Both the position numbers and the translations under genes were made by a program. Positions 37,774 through 45,837 of a stretch of 64,000 nucleotides of DNA are shown here, piece by piece (position 1 is the stretch's first letter; each line of letters begins with the position of its first letter). The notes below the pieces were generated by a model that saw nothing but the letters and a program-made list of their open reading frames with translations, had not been told where the DNA came from and did no database searches. Source of the stretch: Flavobacterium sp. Root901 (GTDB lineage Bacteria; Bacteroidota; Bacteroidia; Flavobacteriales; Flavobacteriaceae); the NCBI RefSeq assembly GCF_001429765.1, contig NZ_LMJB01000010.1, positions 196,296 to 260,295 of the forward strand. Direction: 5' to 3'.

Positions 37774-40224
37774 CTAAAATTTATAAGCAAAACTTACTAA
37801 AGCATTTCTTGGTTTTTGTGGGTTCACCGTAGACCAGCCTCCGTTAAAATAATCTTTGTTTGTTATATTATTTATATTTAAGCTTACGCGAAATTTATTT
37901 GAGCTGTAAAATAGAGATCCGTTTAGAACGGTATATTCTGGTAAAACAAATTTTCCGGTAACCTGACTGTCCACAATAACATTATCGCTGGCGTAATTTC
38001 CTCCAAAACCAATTCCGAAATCTTCTAAAAATCCTTCACCAAATTTATAAGATGCCCAAAGGTTTATAAGGTTTTTGGGTCCTGCCCAAAATGGTCTTTT
38101 TCCTGTTTCGAGCCATGGATTTGCTTCGTCTCCTTTTATTATTTTGCTGTCGTTGAAGCTGTATCCTGCTATGATACTTAATCCTTTTAACGGTGCAGCA
38201 TTCAGGTCAAATTCAAATCCTTTGCTTCTTGCCGTGCCTCCCTGCACTGAATTTACTACACTTCCCGGTGCCGATGTAACTAAATTCTCTACCTCGATGT
38301 CATAATAACTTACCGTTGCATTCAGCTTATCTGATAAAAGATTTGCTTTTACACCAAACTCTAACTGATTAGCATGTTCCGGTTTGAAGGTTTTTGTTCC
38401 CATTGGCTCTTTTGTAGTTTCATCATACACAACAGTTGGAGAAATGTTTCTAAAACCATTCATATAATTCGCAAAAAGAGCTAATTTATCTTGTATAGGC
38501 TGATAAAGTAAACCAAATTTTGGAGATAAAGCAGTTTGGTCATAATCATCCTCATCTGTTGTGACGTCTCCTTTAGTATCAAAATAATCCACACGTAAAC
38601 TTGCCATTGCAAGCAAACCTGGAGTTATGTTGATAACATCAGATGCATAAGCACTATATGTGGCTTCTTTACCGGTATAATTTGTTACACCGGCAGATGC
38701 CAGAACATTATCTACAGAACTGCGTGTAGGATATCTGGGATCAGCTTCGATACCGGTTTCAGGATCAATATAATTTACATTTCCCTGTGGCGTTACGTTA
38801 TAAAACCAGGCATAACCGCTTCCGCCAAAGATTAGCTCTTTTGCGTAATAATCAAGTCCAACAACTAATCGGTTACGTAAAGTTCCTATTTTAAAATCAC
38901 CAATAAAATTTTGCTGAATGTCTGTTGTGATAGTTTGCGACTGATCTTTTGTAATGCTTAAACCAAATTCGCCTTTACCATTTTGATTGTCATAAATATA
39001 AGAGTAGTAGCCATCAGATTTAGAAGAACCTCTTGAAAAAGCGGTTTGTAAGGTCCATTGATCCGATATTTTATAATTCATCTGGGCCTGTAAATTAAAT
39101 CTTGGGTTTTTCATAGTCAAATCATTACTATAAAAAGAAAGATGAGTATTATAATTCAGTTCCTCCAGATTTGCAAACTGTAGTTGGGATTCTCTTCCTA
39201 AAAACAACATTGGAGGAGTTGTTTTTTCTTCCTGCATAAATTCGGTATTTATAAGAAAAGATACTTTATCATTTACTTTATACGAAAGGGAAGGAGCAAT
39301 AAAAAGTGCTGTACGAAATCCCGCGTCCTGAAAACTGTTTTCTGTTTGATAAGAAGTATTTACTCTAAATAAAACATCATTATTATCATCTAATGGCGTA
39401 TTAAAATCTGCCGTAACCCTGCTGAGTCCAAAACTTCCTGCTGTATAAGAGAATTCTCCGCCAAAACCTTCATATGGTTTTTTGGTTACCGTATTAATAA
39501 GACCTCCGTAACAAACTAAACTGCTGCCAAATAAAGTTCCGGACGGCCCTTTTATAACTTCAATTCTTTCGATGTTTGCAGGATCAAGACTACCATTTGT
39601 TAAACCTGGCAATCCGTTTACGATATTGGCCTGCGCTTCAAATCCGCGAAGTGTGTAGTAAGAACTTCCATCGCCTCCACGGCCTGTAGATTCCCATAAT
39701 TTCTGGATTCCGGGTACGTTTTTTAAAGCATCGTCATAAGCCGTAATGGCTTGTTCTTTCATTAATTCAGAAGAAACGACATTGTAAACCTGAGGATTTT
39801 CGATATTTTTCAGAGGCATTTTAGAAACATAAGTGCTTTGTTTTGGAAATGCTTTTCCTCTTGAATTGGTAATAATAACTTCTTTCAACTGTTTGTCAGA
39901 AACTTTTAATTGCAGGTTTACTGCAGCGGTTTCGTTTTCTGTAACAATTACTTCATTTTCAATAGTTTCGTAACCTGTTAATGAAATTTGTATGGTATAG
40001 GTATTAGCTTTTATACGGTTAAATTCAAAACTTCCGTTTTCATCTGTTACAGTCCAGTATTTAGAATTTTTTAAAACAACATTAACTCCGGCTGCCTGCT
40101 CGCCGTCTAAAGTGGTGATGGTTCCTTTTATTTTTCCATTGTTTTGTTGAGCAAATAGGGCAGTGAATGTAAACAGGAAACTGATTAAGAGAAAACAGGA
40201 TGTTCTCGAATTTTGGTAATTCAT
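37774..40224 (-). CDS. TonB-dependent siderophore receptor with N-terminal carboxypeptidase-regulatory-like domain
   Basis: An 816-residue outer-membrane receptor. Signal peptide ends LFAQ; then a CarboxypepD_reg-like domain (about 30-110, GKIKGTITTLDGEQAAGVNVVL). The plug begins near residue 115 (LKEVIITNSRGKAFP) and contains YTLRGFEAQ and IKGPSGTLFGSSL. The barrel ends VSFAYKF. It is distinct from the receptor at 34459, so the two may take different siderophores. The gene has its own -7 element, operator-like site and terminator. Confidence 0.9.
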   Translation of the reverse strand: MNYQNSRTSCFLLISFLFTFTALFAQQNNGKIKGTITTLDGEQAAGVNVVLKNSKYWTVTDENGSFEFNRIKANTYTIQISLTGYETIENEVIVTENETAAVNLQLKVSDKQLKEVIITNSRGKAFPKQSTYVSKMPLKNIENPQVYNVVSSELMKEQAITAYDDALKNVPGIQKLWESTGRGGDGSSYYTLRGFEAQANIVNGLPGLTNGSLDPANIERIEVIKGPSGTLFGSSLVCYGGLINTVTKKPYEGFGGEFSYTAGSFGLSRVTADFNTPLDDNNDVLFRVNTSYQTENSFQDAGFRTALFIAPSLSYKVNDKVSFLINTEFMQEEKTTPPMLFLGRESQLQFANLEELNYNTHLSFYSNDLTMKNPRFNLQAQMNYKISDQWTLQTAFSRGSSKSDGYYSYIYDNQNGKGEFGLSITKDQSQTITTDIQQNFIGDFKIGTLRNRLVVGLDYYAKELIFGGSGYAWFYNVTPQGNVNYIDPETGIEADPRYPTRSSVDNVLASAGVTNYTGKEATYSAYASDVINITPGLLAMASLRVDYFDTKGDVTTDEDDYDQTALSPKFGLLYQPIQDKLALFANYMNGFRNISPTVVYDETTKEPMGTKTFKPEHANQLEFGVKANLLSDKLNATVSYYDIEVENLVTSAPGSVVNSVQGGTARSKGFEFDLNAAPLKGLSIIAGYSFNDSKIIKGDEANPWLETGKRPFWAGPKNLINLWASYKFGEGFLEDFGIGFGGNYASDNVIVDSQVTGKFVLPEYTVLNGSLFYSSNKFRVSLNINNITNKDYFNGGWSTVNPQKPRNALVSFAYKF

Positions 40225-40251
40225 TTTTTCTTTTTAATGGTTATAGTTAAC

Positions 40252-40284
40252 TTATTTAGAACGAATAAAAACAAATCAAAAATA
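40252..40284 (-). promoter_or_regulatory. Putative -7 element and operator-like site upstream of siderophore receptor 2
   Basis: The minus strand TATTTTTG (40284-40277) is followed 2 nt later by the operator-like site (40252-40274). The site begins TTATTTAGAA, identical to the first ten bases of the one at 37684. Confidence 0.5.
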
Positions 40285-40440
40285 GAAATTATTACATTAA
40301 TAAATAATATTTCACTTCATAAATTATCGGTTTAATTATAAGTCCAACGAAAAAAGAGTTTTTTGTTTTTAATAGAATAAATCGAAAGAATGAAGGTATT
40401 TATTAAATGTAAAACGGACAATAATTCGTTTTAAAAGCTT

Positions 40441-40448
40441 TATTTTTG
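40441..40448 (+). promoter_or_regulatory. Putative -7 element of the MFS gene
   Basis: TATTTTTG, 20 bp before the ATG at 40469, fits TAnnTTTG. No -33 TTG is clear. Confidence 0.4.
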
Positions 40449-40468
40449 CAATCTGAAAAAGCAGCTTC

Positions 40469-41629
40469 ATGATTTTACCCATCTTTAAAAAGATTCAAAA
40501 TACGCCTCGTGGATTCCGTATCGCCAATACTGTATTTTTTTTCCTTTCCGGATTTGGATATTCTTCCTGGGTATCCCGAATCCCGCATATCCAAGCACAA
40601 TTACATTTATCTGAAGCCGAATTTGGAGCTGTTTTATTTGCATTTCCAATTGGCTTAATGCTGACAATGCCTTTTACAGGAAAACTATTAAATAAATACA
40701 GCAGCCGTTATATTATGCTTTTAGGCGCAATTATGTTTAATATTGTATTATCACTACCGGGTTTGGCCGCTTTTGTCTGGCAGCTGGTTATTATACTTTT
40801 AATTTTTGGAGCCTCCCGAAATATTTTCAATTTATCGATTAATGCACAATCTCTTGAAGTTCAGAAATTATATCCAAAATCAATTATAACCCGTTTCCAT
40901 GCGGTTTGGAGTATTGCTGTCTTTTCGGGAGCGGGTTTGGGTTACGTAATGGTTACCCAGCATATTGCACCGGCACATCATTTATTGGGCGTAAGCGTAT
41001 TTATGCTGGCCCTTACCGCTTGTTTTTATCCGTTAAGTATTCATAATGAACCAGTACCGGTTAAAAAGAAGTTTTTTTCAATGCCGGAAAAAAACCTGAT
41101 AAAATTTGCACTCATCTGTTTTGTATCTATGGCCTGCGAAAATACGATGTATGACTGGAGCGGGATTTATTTTGAAAACATCTTAAAAGCTTCACCAAAG
41201 TTAACTAGTGCGGCATTTGTGTTTTTTGCAACAGCTGTAACCCTGGGACGTATATTTGGAGATTATGGCGTAATGAAATTTGGAACCAAAAAAATCCTGC
41301 TCTACAGCGGAATATTGATTACTTTAGGTTTTGGGATTTGTTTTATTCTTCCGTATGCTTATCCCACTATTTTTGGATACGTTTTAATCGGATTTGGGGT
41401 TTCTTGTGTGGTTCCGTTGGTATTTAGTATTGCGGGAAGATCATCAAAACTTAGCAGCGGTTCTGCTTTAACTTCTATTTCGACAATTGGTTATCTTGGG
41501 TTTTTACTTGTTCCGCCAATGGTTGGTTTTATCTCTGAATATCTTAGTATGAAATTTGCGTTTTTAATTATGGCGCTTTTAGGTATTATGATGATTTTTA
41601 TGGTGAATAAGATTGGGGAGAATGAGTAA
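40469..41629 (+). CDS. MFS transporter (YbjJ-like)
   Basis: A 386-residue inner-membrane protein with about 12 hydrophobic segments. The first helix has FFFLSGFGYSSWVSRIPHIQ, and the loop 2-3 region has GKLLNKYSSR, close to the MFS loop motif. It is most like the YbjJ-type major facilitator group. The substrate is unknown. It diverges from the second siderophore receptor, so siderophore export is conceivable, but nothing in the sequence shows it. Confidence 0.8.
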   Translation: MILPIFKKIQNTPRGFRIANTVFFFLSGFGYSSWVSRIPHIQAQLHLSEAEFGAVLFAFPIGLMLTMPFTGKLLNKYSSRYIMLLGAIMFNIVLSLPGLAAFVWQLVIILLIFGASRNIFNLSINAQSLEVQKLYPKSIITRFHAVWSIAVFSGAGLGYVMVTQHIAPAHHLLGVSVFMLALTACFYPLSIHNEPVPVKKKFFSMPEKNLIKFALICFVSMACENTMYDWSGIYFENILKASPKLTSAAFVFFATAVTLGRIFGDYGVMKFGTKKILLYSGILITLGFGICFILPYAYPTIFGYVLIGFGVSCVVPLVFSIAGRSSKLSSGSALTSISTIGYLGFLLVPPMVGFISEYLSMKFAFLIMALLGIMMIFMVNKIGENE

Positions 41630-41639
41630 ATTTTTTTTT

Positions 41640-41690
41640 AAGGTTCTAAGAGGCTGAGGTGCTAAGGTGCTGAGGTAAAAAGGTACAAAG
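41640..41690. repeat. Heptad repeat (GCTAAGG/GCTGAGG type)
   Basis: About seven degenerate 7-nt units such as AGGTTCTAAG, AGGCTGAGG and TGCTAAGGTGCTGAGG. They lie 11 bp after the MFS stop. The same family occurs at 45671, 55338, 55442, 55648, 57134 and 57253. Confidence 0.7.
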
Positions 41691-41701
41691 TTTTTCACTT
41701 G

Positions 41702-41721
41702 CCTCCAGTTTTAACTGGAGG
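41702..41721. repeat. Perfect palindrome CCTCCAGTT-TT-AACTGGAGG
   Basis: 9-bp arms with a 2-nt loop. No T-run follows. It resembles a dispersed intergenic palindrome, like the one at 41800-41819. Confidence 0.7.
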
Positions 41722-41736
41722 GATTTAATATATCAT

Positions 41737-41786
41737 AAAAAAGGCTTTAGCAAAACTATTGAGAGTTTGGCTAAAGCCTTTTTTAT
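41737..41786. terminator. Strong bidirectional terminator
   Basis: AAAAAAGGCTTTAGC pairs with GCTAAAGCCTTTTTT, and an inner AAACT pairs with AGTTT. It is convergent between the MFS gene and the lipoprotein gene at 41936. Confidence 0.85.
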
Positions 41787-41799
41787 TCAAATCTTATTC

Positions 41800-41819
41800 C
41801 CCCTAGCTGAAGCTAGGGG
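41800..41819. repeat. Perfect palindrome CCCCTAGCT-GA-AGCTAGGGG
   Basis: 9-bp arms with a 2-nt loop, followed by a further intergenic phrase around 41863-41890 (acaacggttttaatccgta). No coding potential. Confidence 0.7.
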
Positions 41820-41935
41820 CTATGAAAAAACTTTGTTGTTTTGCGATATTGTTTATATGTAACAACGGTTTTAATCCGTATTTTTTTTAGAATATTTGAC
41901 CTTAAAGTTCCTTAGGAATGCTTCTTTGTACAATT

Positions 41936-42409
41936 CTATTGATTCGCTTTTTGATCTAATACATCAAGAAATTTTTTCCATTTGGATTTATCGATAAGAT
42001 AAGAATATTGAAAACTTGCTTCATACAATCTTATTTTATCTTTAAACTCCAATGTGTCAATGCAAAATAAACCAAGATGTTTTTTTTTATTTAAAAATTG
42101 AACTGAATATACGGCATTTGGGCAGCAACAATAACTTGTTTTTTCAGCATTTATAAATATTTCGTCAAAACTTTCGATTTGATTTTCATTTACAACTTTA
42201 AATTCTTTTATAGGAATTAAAGAATCAAGATCTCTTGACCTGCTTTTTATTGCTGTTGTATCATAAAGTTTAATGATAATTTCTGTACTGTTTGATTTAG
42301 TATTATTAAAAGAAAAATTATCCCAAAGATTTTCAATGGTAGTATTTGCTCCTTTGTTACAGCTGCAAAGTAATACAGAAAATAGAATCGATAGGAATAC
42401 TTTTCTCAT
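41936..42409 (-). CDS. Hypothetical lipoprotein
   Basis: A 157-residue protein with a lipoprotein signal (LLCSC, lipidated Cys at residue 17). The mature part has no motif I know; a SYCCCPN cysteine cluster near the middle is unusual and could bind a metal or form disulfides. It stands alone. Confidence 0.65.
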   Translation of the reverse strand: MRKVFLSILFSVLLCSCNKGANTTIENLWDNFSFNNTKSNSTEIIIKLYDTTAIKSRSRDLDSLIPIKEFKVVNENQIESFDEIFINAEKTSYCCCPNAVYSVQFLNKKKHLGLFCIDTLEFKDKIRLYEASFQYSYLIDKSKWKKFLDVLDQKANQ

Positions 42410-42516
42410 TTAAGTTTGAGAGTTGTTTAATTATTTTGAGGATAGAAAAAATCGTCTGTTGGTTTTAATTTATATCGATGAATATATTTATTTTAATTTG
42501 CATTCGAATCATTATG

Positions 42517-42993
42517 CTATTTTTTCGTCATCACAAACTTCTCAGAACTAGGTTTCCCATTCAATTTACCGGAAATTTCAGCTGTCAAAGTATTATTGGC
42601 ACCTTTTGTATAGGTGATTTTTTGAGGATAATCGTGTTTTGCGTTTTCAAAAACCAATTGTTTGTCTGATTCTGCAGTTGATGGAAAAGCTGCTGCTTTT
42701 TCTTCATTCTGACCTTTTACAGTTGCAAAATAAGTTAACGTTTCTCCCTTTTGAGCCAAAACAATAGTTTCAAAATGAAGGGTATCTTTTCCTTTAATAA
42801 AATAAGAAGAAGCATTGAAAGTACTATCGTTTAGTTTTTCCCAGTTTTCAGTCAGAATTCCGTCTGGCGATTTGTTTTCCCAATTTCCAATCAGCCAGTC
42901 GGCCAATTTGATTTTGTCTTTTTCGACAGTTTCTTTTTTCTGGCAGGAAACAAATGCTATAATAAAAGCAGCAATAGTAATTTTCTGAAGCAT
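42517..42993 (-). CDS. DUF6265-like lipoprotein
   Basis: A 158-residue protein. The ATG at 42993 is preferred because it opens a lipoprotein signal (MLQKITIAAFIIAFVSC); the longer frame upstream runs through repeat-rich DNA. The mature part begins LADWLIGNWENKSPDG, the hallmark of a lipocalin-like family (DUF6265). The function is unknown. Confidence 0.7.
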   Translation of the reverse strand: MLQKITIAAFIIAFVSCQKKETVEKDKIKLADWLIGNWENKSPDGILTENWEKLNDSTFNASSYFIKGKDTLHFETIVLAQKGETLTYFATVKGQNEEKAAAFPSTAESDKQLVFENAKHDYPQKITYTKGANNTLTAEISGKLNGKPSSEKFVMTKK

Positions 42994-43024
42994 AATTGAG
43001 TTTGTTAGATTGAAGCTAAGGTAT

Positions 43025-43315
43025 AAAAAAAAAGTTTTCGCCACGAATTTCACTATTTTACACGAATTATTTTTTTGAATGTTTGCCAGGAATTTAACTA
43101 ATTGTCCCGAATTATTTTTTAGAATATCGGCCATAGATTAAAAAGATTAAAATGTTTTTTTCTCACGCAGATTTTGCAGATAGAGCAGATTTATCTTAGA
43201 TTTTATTTAAAAAAAAAGAATAATTTTTAGAAAAAATCCAATTTAAAAATTAGTGAGATTAGTGCAATTCGTGGCAGAAAAAATCCTTTTAATCTTTTGA
43301 ATCTGTGGCAAAAAA
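43025..43315. repeat. GAATTCGTGGC-type degenerate repeats
   Basis: The 326-bp gap between topB and the DUF6265-like gene is filled with phrases such as cgccacgaatttcac, tttacacgaatt, attcgtggcagaaaaaatcc and aatctgtggcaaaaaa. They run in both orientations. A related phrase is at 1256-1284. No gene is seen. Confidence 0.6.
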
Positions 43316-43319
43316 ACCT

Positions 43320-45623
43320 TTAAACAGCAGCACTCAAAATCTCATAAACCAATTCCTTCGTTGGTTTTTGATCTTTAAGTTTGGTACGGACTTCATCAAA
43401 AGTGACTTTAAAATCACAGCCCGATTTATATTCTGCGCAGCCGTAAGCAGTTTTTCCTTTCAATATTGTTCCTTTTTTGCATTTAGGGCACAACAAAGAA
43501 TCTGGTGTTTCTTGTTTTGTCTTTTTTGCCTCGGTTTTTTTAGGTTCTAATTTCAGTTTATAATTTTCTTCAAAACGAATTAAACCCTCGACTGTTCCTA
43601 ATTCGGTTTTAAAACCTTTTATATTTACGGTTGATCCTTTTTGAAGTAATCTTAAATATTGACTTTCCGTAATTTTTTTATCAGAAAAAATATAAGGAAG
43701 TACAAAGTCACAACCCGATTTATATTCGCTGCATCCAAAAGCCGATTTTCCTTTTATAAGATTCCCTTTTTGACATTTCGGGCAAGTTTCTGCCGAAATT
43801 CCGTCAGCCTTCTTTTTCTCAGGCTTTGCAGTTGGTTTTTGAATCGTAGCAGCATGCGAAATATTAGCGTGTTTTGTTTCGCTTCTAACTTCTGTAACCA
43901 GTGCTTCAACCATGCGTTTCATGTTTTTAATGAAAGCGCCGGCCGTGTAAGTTCCTTTTTCAATGTCTTTCAGCTGTTTTTCCCAGGAACCGGTAAGTTC
44001 AGCCGACTTTATTAATTCATTCTGAATTGTATCAATTAACTGAATTCCAGTAATTGTTGGTAAAACCTGTTTTTTGTTTCGAACAATATACTGACGTTTA
44101 AAAAGCGTTTCGATGATATTTGCGCGTGTAGACGGACGCCCGATTCCGTTCTCTTTCATCAATTCGCGTAAATCTTCGTCATCGACTTGTTTTCCGGCGG
44201 TTTCCATGGCGCGCAGTAAAGTTGCCTCGGTAAAATGATTGGGCGGTTTAGTTTCTTTTTGAATAAAAGAAGGTTCATGCGGACCTTTTTCTCCCACAAC
44301 AAATCCCGGAAGTAAATCCGGTTCTTTTTCTTTTGCATTTGGATCTTCAAAAACGATACGGAAACCTTTTTTGAGAATTTCTTTCCCAGTTGCTTTAAAA
44401 GTTACCTCTGCCGCTTTTCCTATTACGGTTGTATTGGCAACGAGGCAGTCATCATAAAATACAGCGATAAAACGTTTTACAATAATATCATAAACCTGCT
44501 GCTGGTTATAGGGAAGATTGATTTCGATTCCGGTTGGAATAATCGCATGGTGATCGGTTACCTTTTTATCGTTAAAAACCTTTGGCGATTTTTTTATTTT
44601 CTTTCCTAAAAGCGGTTCTGTCAAATGGCTGTAATTCGTTAATTTTTGCAGAATTCCCGGCACTTTCGGATAAATATCTCCCGGAAGAAAAGTCGTATCA
44701 ACTCTGGGATAGGTTATCGCTTTCTGTTCGTATAAATTCTGTGCAATTTTAAGGGTTTCCTCTGCCGAAAATCCAAATTTTTGATTGCAGTAAACTTGCA
44801 GACCCGTTAAGTCGAAAAGCTTTGGGGCATATTCATTCCCGTTTTTTTTGTCAACAGAAACAATTTCAAAATCACTTTCTTTTACTTTTTCTGCCAGAAT
44901 TTCTCCGTCTGCCTTATTTAGAAAACGGCCTTCTTCGTAACTAAAAAGTGTTTCTCTGTATAAAGTCTGCAATTCCCAATAGGGTTGGGGTTTAAAGTTT
45001 TCGATTTCTTTAAAACGGTCTACAACCATTGCCAAAGTTGGCGTCTGAACACGGCCAATAGACAAAACTTGTTTGTAACCTCCATGTTTTACAGTATACA
45101 AGCGTGTGGCATTCATCCCGAGAAGCCAGTCTCCAATTGCTCTTGAAAATCCGGCGTAGAATAAATTATCGTAATTCTCAGAAGGTTTTAAATTGTCAAA
45201 ACCTTCTTTTATGGCTTCTGTAGTTAATGATGAAATCCAGAGTCGTTTTATTTCGCCTTTGTAATGCGCTTCATTCATAACCCAGCGCTGGATTAGCTCT
45301 CCTTCCTGTCCTGCATCCCCGCAGTTTATAACCAATTCGGCTTTGTCGAAAAGACTTTTGATGATTTTAAACTGCTTCTGGATTCCCGAATTCTGAACGA
45401 CCTTGGTTTCGAATTTTTCAGGAAGCATGGGCAGATTGTTTAAATCCCAGCTTTTCCAGTGCGGTTTGTAATCGTTAGGTTCTTTTAAGGTGCATAAATG
45501 TCCAAAAGTGTAAGTCACCGCATAACCATTTCCTTCATAATATCCGTCGTGTTTGGTATTGGCGCCCAAAACGGATGCAATTTCGCGTGCTACACTTGGT
45601 TTCTCAGCAATACAGACCTTCAT
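43320..45623 (-). CDS. topB: DNA topoisomerase III (type IA)
   Basis: A 767-residue type IA topoisomerase. The TOPRIM domain has KVCIAEKPSVARE (Glu7) and the acidic motif GDAGQEGELI (Asp103, Glu107), where the more usual form is D-x-D-x-E. The catalytic Tyr is Tyr305 in AITYPRVDT. Two C-terminal Cys4 zinc-finger repeats follow the core: CPKCQKGNLIKGKSAFGC and CPKCKKGTILKGKTAYGC, each continuing to a fourth cysteine in SGCDF. TopB relaxes and decatenates DNA. The gene is monocistronic. Confidence 0.93.
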   Translation of the reverse strand: MKVCIAEKPSVAREIASVLGANTKHDGYYEGNGYAVTYTFGHLCTLKEPNDYKPHWKSWDLNNLPMLPEKFETKVVQNSGIQKQFKIIKSLFDKAELVINCGDAGQEGELIQRWVMNEAHYKGEIKRLWISSLTTEAIKEGFDNLKPSENYDNLFYAGFSRAIGDWLLGMNATRLYTVKHGGYKQVLSIGRVQTPTLAMVVDRFKEIENFKPQPYWELQTLYRETLFSYEEGRFLNKADGEILAEKVKESDFEIVSVDKKNGNEYAPKLFDLTGLQVYCNQKFGFSAEETLKIAQNLYEQKAITYPRVDTTFLPGDIYPKVPGILQKLTNYSHLTEPLLGKKIKKSPKVFNDKKVTDHHAIIPTGIEINLPYNQQQVYDIIVKRFIAVFYDDCLVANTTVIGKAAEVTFKATGKEILKKGFRIVFEDPNAKEKEPDLLPGFVVGEKGPHEPSFIQKETKPPNHFTEATLLRAMETAGKQVDDEDLRELMKENGIGRPSTRANIIETLFKRQYIVRNKKQVLPTITGIQLIDTIQNELIKSAELTGSWEKQLKDIEKGTYTAGAFIKNMKRMVEALVTEVRSETKHANISHAATIQKPTAKPEKKKADGISAETCPKCQKGNLIKGKSAFGCSEYKSGCDFVLPYIFSDKKITESQYLRLLQKGSTVNIKGFKTELGTVEGLIRFEENYKLKLEPKKTEAKKTKQETPDSLLCPKCKKGTILKGKTAYGCAEYKSGCDFKVTFDEVRTKLKDQKPTKELVYEILSAAV

Positions 45624-45670
45624 TTTTCTCTTTCTTATTCGTAAGCGAAATTAGGAATTTTTTCTAAAAA

Positions 45671-45704
45671 AGATGCTAAGGTTCTAAAATGCTAAGGTTC
45701 TAAG
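45671..45704. repeat. Heptad repeat (GATGCTAAGGTTCTAA)
   Basis: Two copies of (A)TGCTAAGGTTCTAA in tandem. It lies upstream of topB. Confidence 0.7.
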
Positions 45705-45764
45705 TTATTTTCTTGTGTGATGATTTAAAAGAAATTTAAGTAAATCTATGTAGAATAAAATATA

Positions 45765-45792
45765 AAAACCACAAACAGAAGCTTGTGGTTTT
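45765..45792. terminator. Terminator of the monohaem lipoprotein gene
   Basis: AAAACCACAA pairs with TTGTGGTTTT across an 8-nt loop. It lies between the two minus-strand genes topB and the lipoprotein at 45838. Confidence 0.7.
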
Positions 45793-45837
45793 TTGTATTT
45801 ATAATTTTCGCTTTGCTTTAAAAGTAAAACAGAACTG

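Noticed and set aside
42994..43134. Longer N-terminus of the DUF6265-like lipoprotein
   Set aside because: The added 47 residues run through GAATTCGTGGC-type repeat DNA and hide the lipoprotein signal.
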